This document shows, piece by piece, positions 35,201 to 42,817 of a DNA stretch of 64,000 nt. Within the stretch, counting starts at the first letter, position 1; the number at the start of each line of letters is the position of its first letter. The notes under the pieces are model-generated. The model saw only the letters and a program-made list of their open reading frames with translations. It did no database searches and was not told the origin of the DNA. The stretch lies in contig NZ_SBIV01000011.1 in assembly GCF_004765795.1 (NCBI RefSeq), forward strand, positions 1 through 64,000, in the 5' to 3' direction. Position numbers and translations under genes: made by a program. This DNA is from Halorussus marinus (GTDB lineage: Archaea; Halobacteriota; Halobacteria; Halobacteriales; Haladaptataceae).

Positions 35201-37595
35201 TGAACTCGACGTCTGTCTGAACTACAGTTGCGGCTCGATCACGCCCGAGGAGACGGATCTCGAATCGTCCTACTTCTACGATCTCTATACCGAATCGTTC
35301 GACGCCGCCGTCGACATCATCGCCGGCGAACACAGCGGTCAGGTTGAGAACGAGAAGCGGAAGCAACTGGAGTCGGACTTCCGAGAGGGCGAGAAGGTGA
35401 ACACCATCGTCTCGACGCCGACGATGGAGCTTGGGATCGACATCGGTGACCTCTCAAACGTTTATATGCGAAACGTCCCGCCGAACCCAAGTAATTACGC
35501 TCAGCGCTCCGGTCGGGCCGGACGACAAAACCAACCCTCACTCGTCACGACGTTCTGTGGCCGTGGGTTCGGACGTGGATCCCACGACCAGTACTTCTAC
35601 CGAAACCCAGAACGGATTATCGCCGGGGAAATCAGTCCGCCAACGTTCCTGCTCAACAATCAGGATCTGGTTGAGGCGCACATCAACGCCCTCGTTCTCG
35701 AACAGATCGAACTAAAGTTCCAGAGCAAGCCCCGCCAGATGCTGGTCATCGAGGAGGGAAGCAACTACGAGATTATGCCCGATTACCGGGCAGATCTGGA
35801 GAATGCCGTCAAGAACAACCGACAGAAAATCATTCAAGCGGTGAAGCAAGCGTTCACCCGTGAGCGTGAACAGGATACCGTCGGGGAGTGGTTCACCGAT
35901 GCCTTCATCGAGCGCCAGGTGGACAACTTCGTCGAGAATCTCGATGAGGCATTCGAGCCATGGCGGCGTGAATACACCCGACTGAGCCGTGAACTACGGC
36001 GCTTGAACCAACTCCTCGCCACAGAAGGAGGATCGTATCAGGACCGGATCGAGCGCAACGCCATCGAGGACCGTCTTGAGGATATGCGCTCGGGGAAGAA
36101 ACGCTTCTACACGTATCAGTACCTCCGCTCACAGGGATTCTTGCCGAACTACGGATTCCCCAGACAGAGTACGACGCTCACGTTCACTTCCCGAGAGGAC
36201 GACATTCAGCGAGATCAGACACGGGCTATCAGCGAATTCGCACCCGGAAACCACGTTTACTACGCTGGAGAGCGGTTTGCTGTTCGGTATGCCCGTCCTC
36301 GGACGAAAGATTCGGAGCCAGTCACCCGACATCTCCGTGTCTGTCCGGAGTGCGAGACCATCCTGATGGGAGAGGATGCTCAGGAGGCCGCAGCGTGTCC
36401 CTCCTGTGAGACGGCCTTCGATGGGACCCATCCGAATCCGAATGCGATGGAGCTCCCGAACCAACACGCTCGACCGGAAGAGTACATCACCAGCGACGAG
36501 GAGGAACGCCGTCGACAGGGCTACGACATCAACAGCTACTACGAACGGTCCGATCCCCAAGCATACGACTTAGAAGGAAACGGGATCGAGGCCCGAGTGA
36601 CATACGAAGGGAGTGCGAATATTGTCTTGGTCAATAGCGGGCTTCGAGATGCTGACGAAGACGACCTCAACGGATTCGCCCTCTGTATGGAGTGTAACCG
36701 CTGGCTGACTAGCGAGGACCAAATCGAGAGTCACGTCGACGAAGACGATCCGGACTGCTACGCTAATGCGTCAGAGGAGGCGATCAAGCGTGAGATCGAG
36801 TTGTTCTCTGAGGGGCAACACGACACGGTGACACTGACTACGCCACTCCCCAGCGACCTGGAGCCAGAACAGACTGAGGAATTCTATCGAACCCTCAAGG
36901 AAACCGTCTATCAGGGCATTCTGGTTGCGTTCGATCTGGACGAGGAAGAGATCGACACGTTCGTCAAACCAGCAACAGGGGAACACGGACAGGTTACCAT
37001 CGTAATCTACGAAACCAGTGAGGGTGGCGCAGGTGTACTCCACTCGTTGATGGACGAGGCACGCTTCAGAAAGGCAGTTCGAGAGGCACAGACCGTCCTT
37101 CACGGAGATCCCGATGACGATGGTTGTGAGCGAGCGTGCTATGAATGCCTCCTGTCTTTCTACAATCAGCCAGAACACGAGTTCCTTGACAGAACACTCG
37201 TTGAGTCGTGGTTAGAGAATATGGAATCTGGGACGCTGACGGAACTGCCCGGAGGAAGTGGTGGTGAGGACAAGGGGAACTTCGATAAGCTACTGGAGGC
37301 TTGTGAATCCAGCTTTGAGCGTGAAGTGCTTCATACCATCCGGGATCAAGGGTTCGAGCTTCCCGACGATGCCCAGAAAGTCATCTATGACGGCGATGAG
37401 CCAGTCGCAAAGCCGGATTTCTTCTACGAGCGGTCAGGAAGATCTATCGCTGTATTCGTAGATGGGCCTGCCCACGAGAAGGATTACGTCAAAGAAGACG
37501 ACGAGCAAAAGCGGACCCGACTCAAACAGATGGGATATCGTGTAGTCCCTATTACTGATATTGAACAAGTAGCGGACGTATTGAGAACAATTTGA
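32289..37595 (+). CDS. giant SF2 helicase with DUF1998 and Vsr-like nuclease end, DrmA/DrmB-like fusion
   Basis: A 1768-residue protein. The first RecA lobe has Walker A STGTGSGKS (residues 112-120), YPMNALANSQ and the DEIH box LVLDEIHTYTG near 255. Cys-rich zinc modules follow (CRTCAQEH, CRGCGQEYY, CPECDQ, CPNCGVHY). The second lobe carries STPTMELGIDIG and YAQRSGRAGRQNQ near 1080. The DUF1998/MrfA-type zinc-binding domain shows SEGGAGVL and CERACYECLLSFYNQ near 1620. The last 100 residues, KPDFFYERSGRSIAVFVDG and the end RVVPI, look like a Vsr/REase-like PD-(D/E)XK domain. DISARM normally splits helicase (DrmA) and DUF1998 (DrmB); Druantia DruE also joins them. I read it as the third core component of a DISARM-like system. 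Confidence 0.78.
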   Translation: MATRLNPFDALDNVQSSYRSYVETFQNVDDETINAWIENRIETGKVLWKEPFVQLNQRFQYGDTLEEFVADDKLHEGILDVFTGAGGDPIEPYKHQTEAIQSIQSGNNTIVSTGTGSGKSFAFGIPIVSHCLEAKERGEDGIKAVIIYPMNALANSQYEDFAERLAGTGLRLGLYTGDTPHNPDEAPEFLRQFGREEAFDSEVVSREEMQNDPPDILMTNYVMLDLILTRHDDKKLFPEMHEGVLQYLVLDEIHTYTGHQGADVAALVRRLKQNTDAGEELVCVGTSATVQSDEGIDANDEIADFTGKIFGEEVDADNVVRESHYPLPLSDDEPLPDDIEVTEDDIATFDGSLEAAQGLTEKLLDRDLMPAETTDASALGNTLEDHPTIKFLDEELSSQSQQIFAGEDDESEDGKDLVSSYQEQYRPDTSRYDIEQELQAALLVGTVGTTEIQGEEQPIFIPKLHTFFSQGSGLVSCLTEESFQDDEPHLSDAGDIECRTCAQEHDRTRTAYPLSFCRGCGQEYYTTVVDQENTVTQGALSTFVDTEEDEEEAYLMRGDWDRETAPLPDEWLNDNGQLRDTYVEAEPRPATYCPECDQLTPGRVEQGQLECGCFAAQGVEVMRVNQPFLFCPNCGVHYTRRVKNEFNKLFTFGTVGRSTATDVLIGNTMRNLPDDQQKTIAFSDNRQDTALQAAHLNNLYQRVRFRRSLYHTLAQEEDDVSLTTLGNDVFDLLDDEEALPPAIDTGMFGPSAEDRQNYSDYLLFNVILELGREQQRTQQSLEDVGLIDVEYENLDKLADVDDVWESIPVLSTADPTVREEYVHGFLDIFRRSIAIDHESTTNFADFKRNVINQLDEEVHFHGQEFFNFPVGYSDTASTSGRHRVRRLTHPRSRHVRWTARALDVDTDTAKAIINSVIDLISDDEVLKLLTQESLKYTGKVYMLNHSAIRVTHADPDDVRVCPKCGTPTTRDELDVCLNYSCGSITPEETDLESSYFYDLYTESFDAAVDIIAGEHSGQVENEKRKQLESDFREGEKVNTIVSTPTMELGIDIGDLSNVYMRNVPPNPSNYAQRSGRAGRQNQPSLVTTFCGRGFGRGSHDQYFYRNPERIIAGEISPPTFLLNNQDLVEAHINALVLEQIELKFQSKPRQMLVIEEGSNYEIMPDYRADLENAVKNNRQKIIQAVKQAFTREREQDTVGEWFTDAFIERQVDNFVENLDEAFEPWRREYTRLSRELRRLNQLLATEGGSYQDRIERNAIEDRLEDMRSGKKRFYTYQYLRSQGFLPNYGFPRQSTTLTFTSREDDIQRDQTRAISEFAPGNHVYYAGERFAVRYARPRTKDSEPVTRHLRVCPECETILMGEDAQEAAACPSCETAFDGTHPNPNAMELPNQHARPEEYITSDEEERRRQGYDINSYYERSDPQAYDLEGNGIEARVTYEGSANIVLVNSGLRDADEDDLNGFALCMECNRWLTSEDQIESHVDEDDPDCYANASEEAIKREIELFSEGQHDTVTLTTPLPSDLEPEQTEEFYRTLKETVYQGILVAFDLDEEEIDTFVKPATGEHGQVTIVIYETSEGGAGVLHSLMDEARFRKAVREAQTVLHGDPDDDGCERACYECLLSFYNQPEHEFLDRTLVESWLENMESGTLTELPGGSGGEDKGNFDKLLEACESSFEREVLHTIRDQGFELPDDAQKVIYDGDEPVAKPDFFYERSGRSIAVFVDGPAHEKDYVKEDDEQKRTRLKQMGYRVVPITDIEQVADVLRTI

Positions 37596-37698
37596 CCAGC
37601 TAGGTCTGCTGAACGTGTTTCATCAAACTCCCTCAATATGGACGTGAATGCTACGGAATACCGAGTGCTGATAACCATCGCTGTCGTCTGATCCGATA

Positions 37699-37941
37699 AT
37701 GCAGCGCTTCTCTGAGGGAGATCGCGTCCGGATCGATATTCCTGATGAGACGGATCCCGATCATCAGGAGTATCACGGCGAGCACGGGCGAGTCGTTGCA
37801 GTGTTGAGTGATGATGCGGATTCAGTTACTACTGACGAGCGGGATGCGCAGCTCTACCGGGTCGCATTTGATTCAGGTGAGACGGGTGATTTCCGGTGGC
37901 GTGACTTGCGACCGCCCATCGACGACTCCTCACAAGTATAG
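37699..37941 (+). CDS. small SH3/KOW-like protein
   Basis: An 80-residue protein beginning MQRFSEGDRVRIDIPDETDP, with GEHGRVVAVL and QLYRVAFDSGETGDFRWRDLRPP. This is the pattern of a small SH3-like barrel (KOW-type GxVV turn and a final hydrophobic strand ending in DLRPP), found as stand-alone proteins in haloarchaea. Function unknown; nucleic-acid or protein binding is plausible. It follows the giant helicase by 103 bp on the same strand and may be transcribed with it. Confidence 0.65.
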   Translation: MQRFSEGDRVRIDIPDETDPDHQEYHGEHGRVVAVLSDDADSVTTDERDAQLYRVAFDSGETGDFRWRDLRPPIDDSSQV

Positions 37942-38019
37942 TCCTCGGCAGCCCTCGACCAGTTTCAGGACAGATCTGGCGGGGAAAGGATCATCATCCC
38001 GCTCTGTTACTGTTTCGTC

Positions 38020-39006
38020 ATGCCTCCGGATCGGCTCCGTAGTATCGTCCCGATGTTTGGTGGTGGAACGCGGTATGTCGACACGCTGGATGCGATACTT
38101 GAGTTCGTTGAAGCGCATCAGCCGACGACGGACGAACTCGTCGGATGGCACCGTGGTTCGTTCCAGAACGTTTCCAGTCAGGACTCGATCCTGCGGCGGG
38201 TGCGGTATTTACAGCAGGTCGGGTTTCTCCGTCAGGCGAACGATCACTGGGAGCTTGGTGATGCTGGTCGGGAGTACGTTGAGCAGGATGACGTGGCGAC
38301 GCTGCTGCGAATTATGTGTGATCGGAACGTCGGGCTGAGGAGTCTCATGTATGCGTTGGCTGCTGGTCCGATGACGCTCGCAGAGGTGAGTGAACAGCAG
38401 CTCGATACGCATCCAGAGTTAGGGTGGAGCCGTGGAGAGACCGACATGGCGAAGCAGCGGGTGAATTGGCTGCGGAGTATGGGGCTCGTTGAGAAGCGCG
38501 GCGACGAGTACGCGTTGACGGAGGACGGCCTACAGTTCGTTGAGAGCGCGGTGGAGGAATGGGCTGACTCCGAGTGGACACCGTCGGTGGGCGATGCTGG
38601 AATGGGTGCTGGGACGTACGAAACGACTGTTCACGCACGGTCCGTCGATCCGGAGTTCCGCGCGACAGTACTGTCCCGTCACGACCGGACGTGTCCGATT
38701 TCCGGGATAGACCATCCCGGCCTATTGGACGTGGCGCATGTCCTGTCGTGGAGTGATTACCCGGAATACAGGGCTGATCTCTCGAACGTGCTGGCACTCA
38801 GTAAGACGCATCACGCGGCGTTCGACCGGGAGTTGTTCACGATTGACCAAGATTACCGACTACGCGTGAATCCTGAGTTCGAGACTGAGAGTGACGTGTT
38901 ACAGCGGACGATTATTGACTGCGAAGGGGAGCGAATCTCGCTTCAGGAAGAGAGCCTGAACCCGCAGTACGTCTCGCAGCACAATGCGGCGCTTGAGTGG
39001 GTGTGA
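38020..39006 (+). CDS. HNH endonuclease with wHTH N-terminus (HNH_2)
   Basis: A 328-residue protein. Residues 20-185 contain two winged-helix-like units (RVRYLQQVGFLRQANDHWEL and KQRVNWLRSMGLVEKRGDEY), and residues 210-300 an HNH_2 domain: RHDRTCPISG, LDVAHVLSWSDYPEY (catalytic His) and SKTHHAAFDRELF. The HNH_2 group is common in restriction-like and mobile nucleases and often sits in defence islands. The wHTH part may give DNA specificity. ATG 38020 begins the folded region. It is followed by an inverted repeat (39018-39041) that could end the transcript. Confidence 0.78.
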   Translation: MPPDRLRSIVPMFGGGTRYVDTLDAILEFVEAHQPTTDELVGWHRGSFQNVSSQDSILRRVRYLQQVGFLRQANDHWELGDAGREYVEQDDVATLLRIMCDRNVGLRSLMYALAAGPMTLAEVSEQQLDTHPELGWSRGETDMAKQRVNWLRSMGLVEKRGDEYALTEDGLQFVESAVEEWADSEWTPSVGDAGMGAGTYETTVHARSVDPEFRATVLSRHDRTCPISGIDHPGLLDVAHVLSWSDYPEYRADLSNVLALSKTHHAAFDRELFTIDQDYRLRVNPEFETESDVLQRTIIDCEGERISLQEESLNPQYVSQHNAALEWV

Positions 39007-39021
39007 GTGGGACGAACAAGT

Positions 39022-39041
39022 GGAACAGCAGGGCTGTTGTT
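39022..39041 (+). terminator. inverted repeat after HNH gene
   Basis: gaacag and ctgttgttc flank a short GC loop just after the HNH stop at 39006. It could form a terminator-like hairpin. No T-run follows, so it is weak. The rest of 39042-39266 holds a tttataag-like box near 39063 and no convincing gene. Confidence 0.3.
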
Positions 39042-39266
39042 CGCTCCGTTTGCGGGCCAAGTGTTTATAAGCGAGCTGGTGATAGTACGGGTTACGCGAC
39101 GCCCGAGACCACCCCTGCATCTGTACATCGGACGATGCGTAGATCTCTCTGGCAGACCCCCTCGATACCTCAAACCCTGGTATCATAGAACGTTGCCGGC
39201 GCGGTGCCAGCGCGCCATCGGACGTCGCATGCTCGCTGTGCGGACAGCGGCTAGCATGTGATACCA

Positions 39267-39995
39267 ATGACGCGAGAACACCCAGCTGAAGATGACGAAT
39301 GTACAGTGCAGGACAAGGACAGTCAGCAGTTCCAAACAGTAGAGGAGAAAGCGAGAGAAGCGCTAACGCACGATGATCCGATGGAGAGTTGTGCTGTTAC
39401 CGTTCGCGCGCATAACCGGTACTGTGACAACAATGGCGTGACGCACCATCTCATTAGGACTACGGAAGAGTGGATGGCGATTCGAACGTGGGTAGAGGCT
39501 GGCGGCGACACCGGGATCACGGTCGACAGTCACGGTGAAACGCTGACGTTGGACGTGTTGGAGCTTGACCAAGACAAGGTCGCAGACCGGATCTGTACCG
39601 AAGCGCTTGACGCGATTGATAGTCACGACGCGGTCGGGCAACCCGTGGAGCCGTTCACCGAACTGGTTCGGCACGCCGAAGGTGTCGCAGAACTCCTCGT
39701 GACGGAGTGGGAAACCGGCGCAGACCATGTCGTCAGAGAACGACTATACGAAGGGGTGGCCGGGTGGATTGACCGCACTGCGTGGACCGCTCATGAAGAG
39801 GAGGCCATGTACATTGAGGCAGAACGGGCAACAACGCAGTTCATCAAGAACCATGTCGGGTGCGAGGTGAGTGATGACGTGGAAGCGACCATCCAAGACA
39901 TCTCGAAAGAGGCGTTATACGACGCGGTCGCCAGACACCGCGAACGTGAGACCCCGCACTTGGACTACGCAGCGGAGGTGACGCTCACAGACTGA
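39267..39995 (+). CDS. hypothetical protein, acidic and helical
   Basis: A 242-residue protein from ATG 39267 (a GTG at 39258 is also in frame). It is very acidic and predicted largely helical. A short segment, HHLIRTTEEWMAIRTWVEAG, could be a DNA- or protein-binding part, but I recognise no family. There is no membrane segment or Cys cluster. It lies between the HNH gene and the restriction-like gene on the same strand, so it may be a partner of either. Confidence 0.5.
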   Translation: MTREHPAEDDECTVQDKDSQQFQTVEEKAREALTHDDPMESCAVTVRAHNRYCDNNGVTHHLIRTTEEWMAIRTWVEAGGDTGITVDSHGETLTLDVLELDQDKVADRICTEALDAIDSHDAVGQPVEPFTELVRHAEGVAELLVTEWETGADHVVRERLYEGVAGWIDRTAWTAHEEEAMYIEAERATTQFIKNHVGCEVSDDVEATIQDISKEALYDAVARHRERETPHLDYAAEVTLTD

Positions 39996-40108
39996 CCTTT
40001 GTTTAGTGACCGGGGGTTTGGTGACAGCGAAAGCAAGAACGGAAGGTTCGGTGAGTGTCTACCCCTTTGATTTTTCTCCTGGCCAAGTAGTGATTCTGTT
40101 ACACACGA

Positions 40109-41455
40109 ATGACGGGAATTGCCATTATTACAGCTGGACGGGAGGACGCCTATCAGGATTATCTGCAGTCTGTGAAGGAAGGGCATGACCCGGCAGAGTT
40201 TGAGGAGTATCTTTCTGATGGCGAAGTTGACGCGGTTACTGATTCGGAGACGGGGAAAGTGCATCTGTGGGGGACATCAGTTGACTCGAAGTGGCAGTTC
40301 GTGGAGGGTGGGGACATCGCGTTAATCTACCGGGATGGGAGGTACATCGCGCAGGCAACGGTTGTGCGGACACGTGAAGATCTTGACCTGGCTGAGCACC
40401 TCTGGCGTACTGAGGGGAACCCGTGGGATCCTGAAAGTCCGTGGCGGTATTTGGTGTTCTTGACTGGGGTGGAGGAGATTGATGTGGACGTTGAGTCGTT
40501 CAACGAACTCGCGGGGTACCAAGACAATTATATCCCGCAGGGATTCAGTCGTGTGTCTGATTCGCGTATCCGCGACATAGAGAATGCGTACGAGTCCGTT
40601 GAAACCGCGGTTAATGAGTTGACAGGGAGCGGTGTCCGGGTTCATGAGTTCGATGAGGAGCCGTCGCAAGAGGAATCTGAAGAGGTACAAGAACTAGATC
40701 TGGGAGAGCGTATTGTTGCGGCGAGTCGGGATGGTGACCAATATGAGGAGTTGGAAGAACTGGTCGCCAAGGCGTTCTCTCGGTTAGGGTTTGAAGCGCG
40801 ATGGATTGAAGGCGGAGATGATACGGACGTTGAAATCACGGCTCCAATTCACGCAGTCATCGAGGTAAAGGCGCGAAGCAGTGGGACATTGGCCTCGCCG
40901 GATGCGACCCGAATCCAGGGGCATAAAGAGCGGCACTCGGCCGACCAGGCGATTGTTGTTGCGCCTGGCTTCACTCCGGCCGCAATTGAAGATGCGGACC
41001 GACAAGGGATTGTCCTCCTTGCGACCGATCACCTCCAGGCGCTCTTAGAACGGCGTGATACCTATGGGATTCCGCCGGAAGCACTCTCGGCATATCTCAC
41101 CGAACCGGGGGCGTTCCAAGATGACCGGCTTGACCAGATCGATGATGAACTCCGGACTCGCCTTGGCGGTACTGAGGACTTATTGGCCGTGATGGAAGCG
41201 CTTCAACGAGCAGATCCAGAAGAAGGAACCGCCAACCGACTCCGCTTGATTTTGAAGGGCATGTACAATGAAGAACGAGTTCCGGAGCAGCACGTCATTG
41301 AACAGTCACTCAACCTATTAGCTCACCCGAGTATCCAACTGGCAGAGTACAAAGAGGGGCAGTACCAGCCGACAACAACCAAGGAGAATGCAGAAGTCCT
41401 GCTCCGACGGTTCGGGAATCTCATCACCGAGGTGAGTAAGTCAGGCGAAGAGTGA
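40109..41455 (+). CDS. PUA/EVE-like domain plus Mrr-type restriction endonuclease
   Basis: A 448-residue protein. Residues 45-130 (HLWGTSVDSKWQF, EGGDIALIYRDGRYIAQATV, WRYLVFLTGVEEID) have the order of the EVE/PUA-like base-reading fold, which recognises modified bases. Residues 205-310 are a PD-(D/E)XK nuclease: YEELEELVAKAFSRLGFEAR, DVEITAPIHAVIEVKAR (the D...ExK active site) and DQAIVVAPGFTPAA. The C-terminal 130 residues are helical. Reader plus nuclease suggests a modification-dependent (type IV-like) restriction enzyme; the modified base is unknown. It lies near Nmad-type and methylase genes, so targets could be marks on phage or plasmid DNA. The gene ends 6 bp from the convergent neighbour. 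Confidence 0.68.
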   Translation: MTGIAIITAGREDAYQDYLQSVKEGHDPAEFEEYLSDGEVDAVTDSETGKVHLWGTSVDSKWQFVEGGDIALIYRDGRYIAQATVVRTREDLDLAEHLWRTEGNPWDPESPWRYLVFLTGVEEIDVDVESFNELAGYQDNYIPQGFSRVSDSRIRDIENAYESVETAVNELTGSGVRVHEFDEEPSQEESEEVQELDLGERIVAASRDGDQYEELEELVAKAFSRLGFEARWIEGGDDTDVEITAPIHAVIEVKARSSGTLASPDATRIQGHKERHSADQAIVVAPGFTPAAIEDADRQGIVLLATDHLQALLERRDTYGIPPEALSAYLTEPGAFQDDRLDQIDDELRTRLGGTEDLLAVMEALQRADPEEGTANRLRLILKGMYNEERVPEQHVIEQSLNLLAHPSIQLAEYKEGQYQPTTTKENAEVLLRRFGNLITEVSKSGEE

Positions 41456-41460
41456 GCCAG

Positions 41461-42693
41461 TCAGATCCCGACTGCTTGATGTAGCGCCCACTCGTTCGAT
41501 AGAACCTCGTCCTTGTCGTCGGTCCCACCTTCCGTGAGCAGTCCAATATGCCGGAGGTGGTATTTGAACTGAAAGTGAATGCCGGATTTGTACACGGTCG
41601 GATCGGTAAGCACGGATTCGTTGATGTCGCCGTCGGCCATGAGCACGTCCTCGCGCCTGGATTGGGTGATGAATACTTCTACGGCGAGTGGTTGGTTGAT
41701 GCGGCAGGCTTCTCGGACGACGGCGTCGATAGTAGCGGGTTTGATGCCGCGATGGTGGAGGCGTTCGAGAGCTTCGATGATGAGCTGCGTTGGCTCGTAC
41801 TGGATGGCGACTGAGCGGGCGAGTTGCGCCCAGCGAGGTGCGAGGTCGGTGAACGGTGTGGATCGGCCTTTCCAAGAGGCGAATTCGTCAAGTGCAGCAT
41901 CGACGGTTCCGTGTTGAGTGCGGGCGAAGCGGACGACTTCTGCACCGAGATGCGTGAGGGTCTCTCCACCGGGCTGATTATCGACGAGACCGAGAAGGAT
42001 AGCCCCGCGGCGGCCACCTGATACGCTGTTGATCACGTGCTCGGAGTAAACGTCAGGCGTGTCGTCATCTGCAGCGAGGGAGAGGGCGTAGCCGAGGTAG
42101 TTCTTCGGATGGTTGACTGGAAAACTGCCTTCGGTGAGTTGGTGCGTCGTGGCTTGAAACCGGATTGCGTCGATAGTGGTGGAGAAGTCGCCGACGCCCG
42201 TGACGCGAGCGGGTTCGATGAGCGTTGCGTCGTACGGGCTTTCGACGCCGATGACACCGATGTTAAGGTCGCGGGCCAGTGCCCGTGCCTGGTCGGTGAT
42301 GCTTTGGATAGGGGCAGCGACGTACCCGATGTTGACTTCGGACAAGTGGCCGTGCGCCTGGTTAATTCCAGTTCGGACATCAGCAGCACTCGGATCGCTG
42401 TTGTGGCCTTTCGCTTCGATTACCGTGACTGGGGTTGTTGCGGCGTCGGCGTTCAGGACTTCGAGAGCGGGCATTCCGACACCGAGGAGATCAGGTTCTC
42501 CGTCCGTGAGGCGAATCGTGTTGTACGGCGCGAGGCGACGATGTAATTCGTCAGGAATCTCCCACCCGCCCCACGAGGGTTTCGTGAACTGCGTTTCCGT
42601 GACAGCGTAATGGTCCGGGCTCGTATCGAGATCAGGGTAGAGAGTGTCCTTCGCGGCAGCGAGAACCGTGGGCTCGGTGAGAGTAGCTGCCAT
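41461..42693 (-). CDS. protein with N-terminal PD-(D/E)XK-like domain
   Basis: A 410-residue protein from ATG 42693 (an in-frame TTG at 42711 would add six residues). Residues 70-105, DGEPDLLGVGMPALEVLN followed by VTVIEAKGHNSD, show the EPD-x(n)-ExK order of a PD-(D/E)XK site, and GYVAAPIQSITDQARALA continues the fold as in restriction or Holliday-resolvase-like nucleases. The second half is helical (wHTH-like near 300-390). A TATA-like box on the minus strand at 42721-42730 is about 30 nt upstream. It is convergent with 40109-41455. I do not recognise a specific family; a DNA-degrading or competence-associated role is guesswork. Confidence 0.55.
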   Translation of the reverse strand: MAATLTEPTVLAAAKDTLYPDLDTSPDHYAVTETQFTKPSWGGWEIPDELHRRLAPYNTIRLTDGEPDLLGVGMPALEVLNADAATTPVTVIEAKGHNSDPSAADVRTGINQAHGHLSEVNIGYVAAPIQSITDQARALARDLNIGVIGVESPYDATLIEPARVTGVGDFSTTIDAIRFQATTHQLTEGSFPVNHPKNYLGYALSLAADDDTPDVYSEHVINSVSGGRRGAILLGLVDNQPGGETLTHLGAEVVRFARTQHGTVDAALDEFASWKGRSTPFTDLAPRWAQLARSVAIQYEPTQLIIEALERLHHRGIKPATIDAVVREACRINQPLAVEVFITQSRREDVLMADGDINESVLTDPTVYKSGIHFQFKYHLRHIGLLTEGGTDDKDEVLSNEWALHQAVGI

Positions 42694-42817
42694 TGCTACA
42701 GTCTTTCCCAACCTGTCGTCATTAAATTGGGCTGTCTGAGAATCATTCTAACCGTTCAAACGGGGACTCTTGTACAGAAAGCAGGGTCAGCTGGATATAG
42801 ACTTGATGCTAATGTCT

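Noticed and set aside
32289-37595. Calling the giant helicase DruE of a Druantia system
   Set aside because: The helicase plus DUF1998 layout fits DruE, but the neighbours are DrmD-like and DrmMI-like and no other Druantia gene is seen, so DISARM-like is preferred.
39007-39261. Plus-strand frame of 84 codons after the HNH gene
   Set aside because: It begins at the HNH stop, contains a TATA-like box and a hairpin, and its composition is basic and Pro/Arg-rich; more likely leader DNA.
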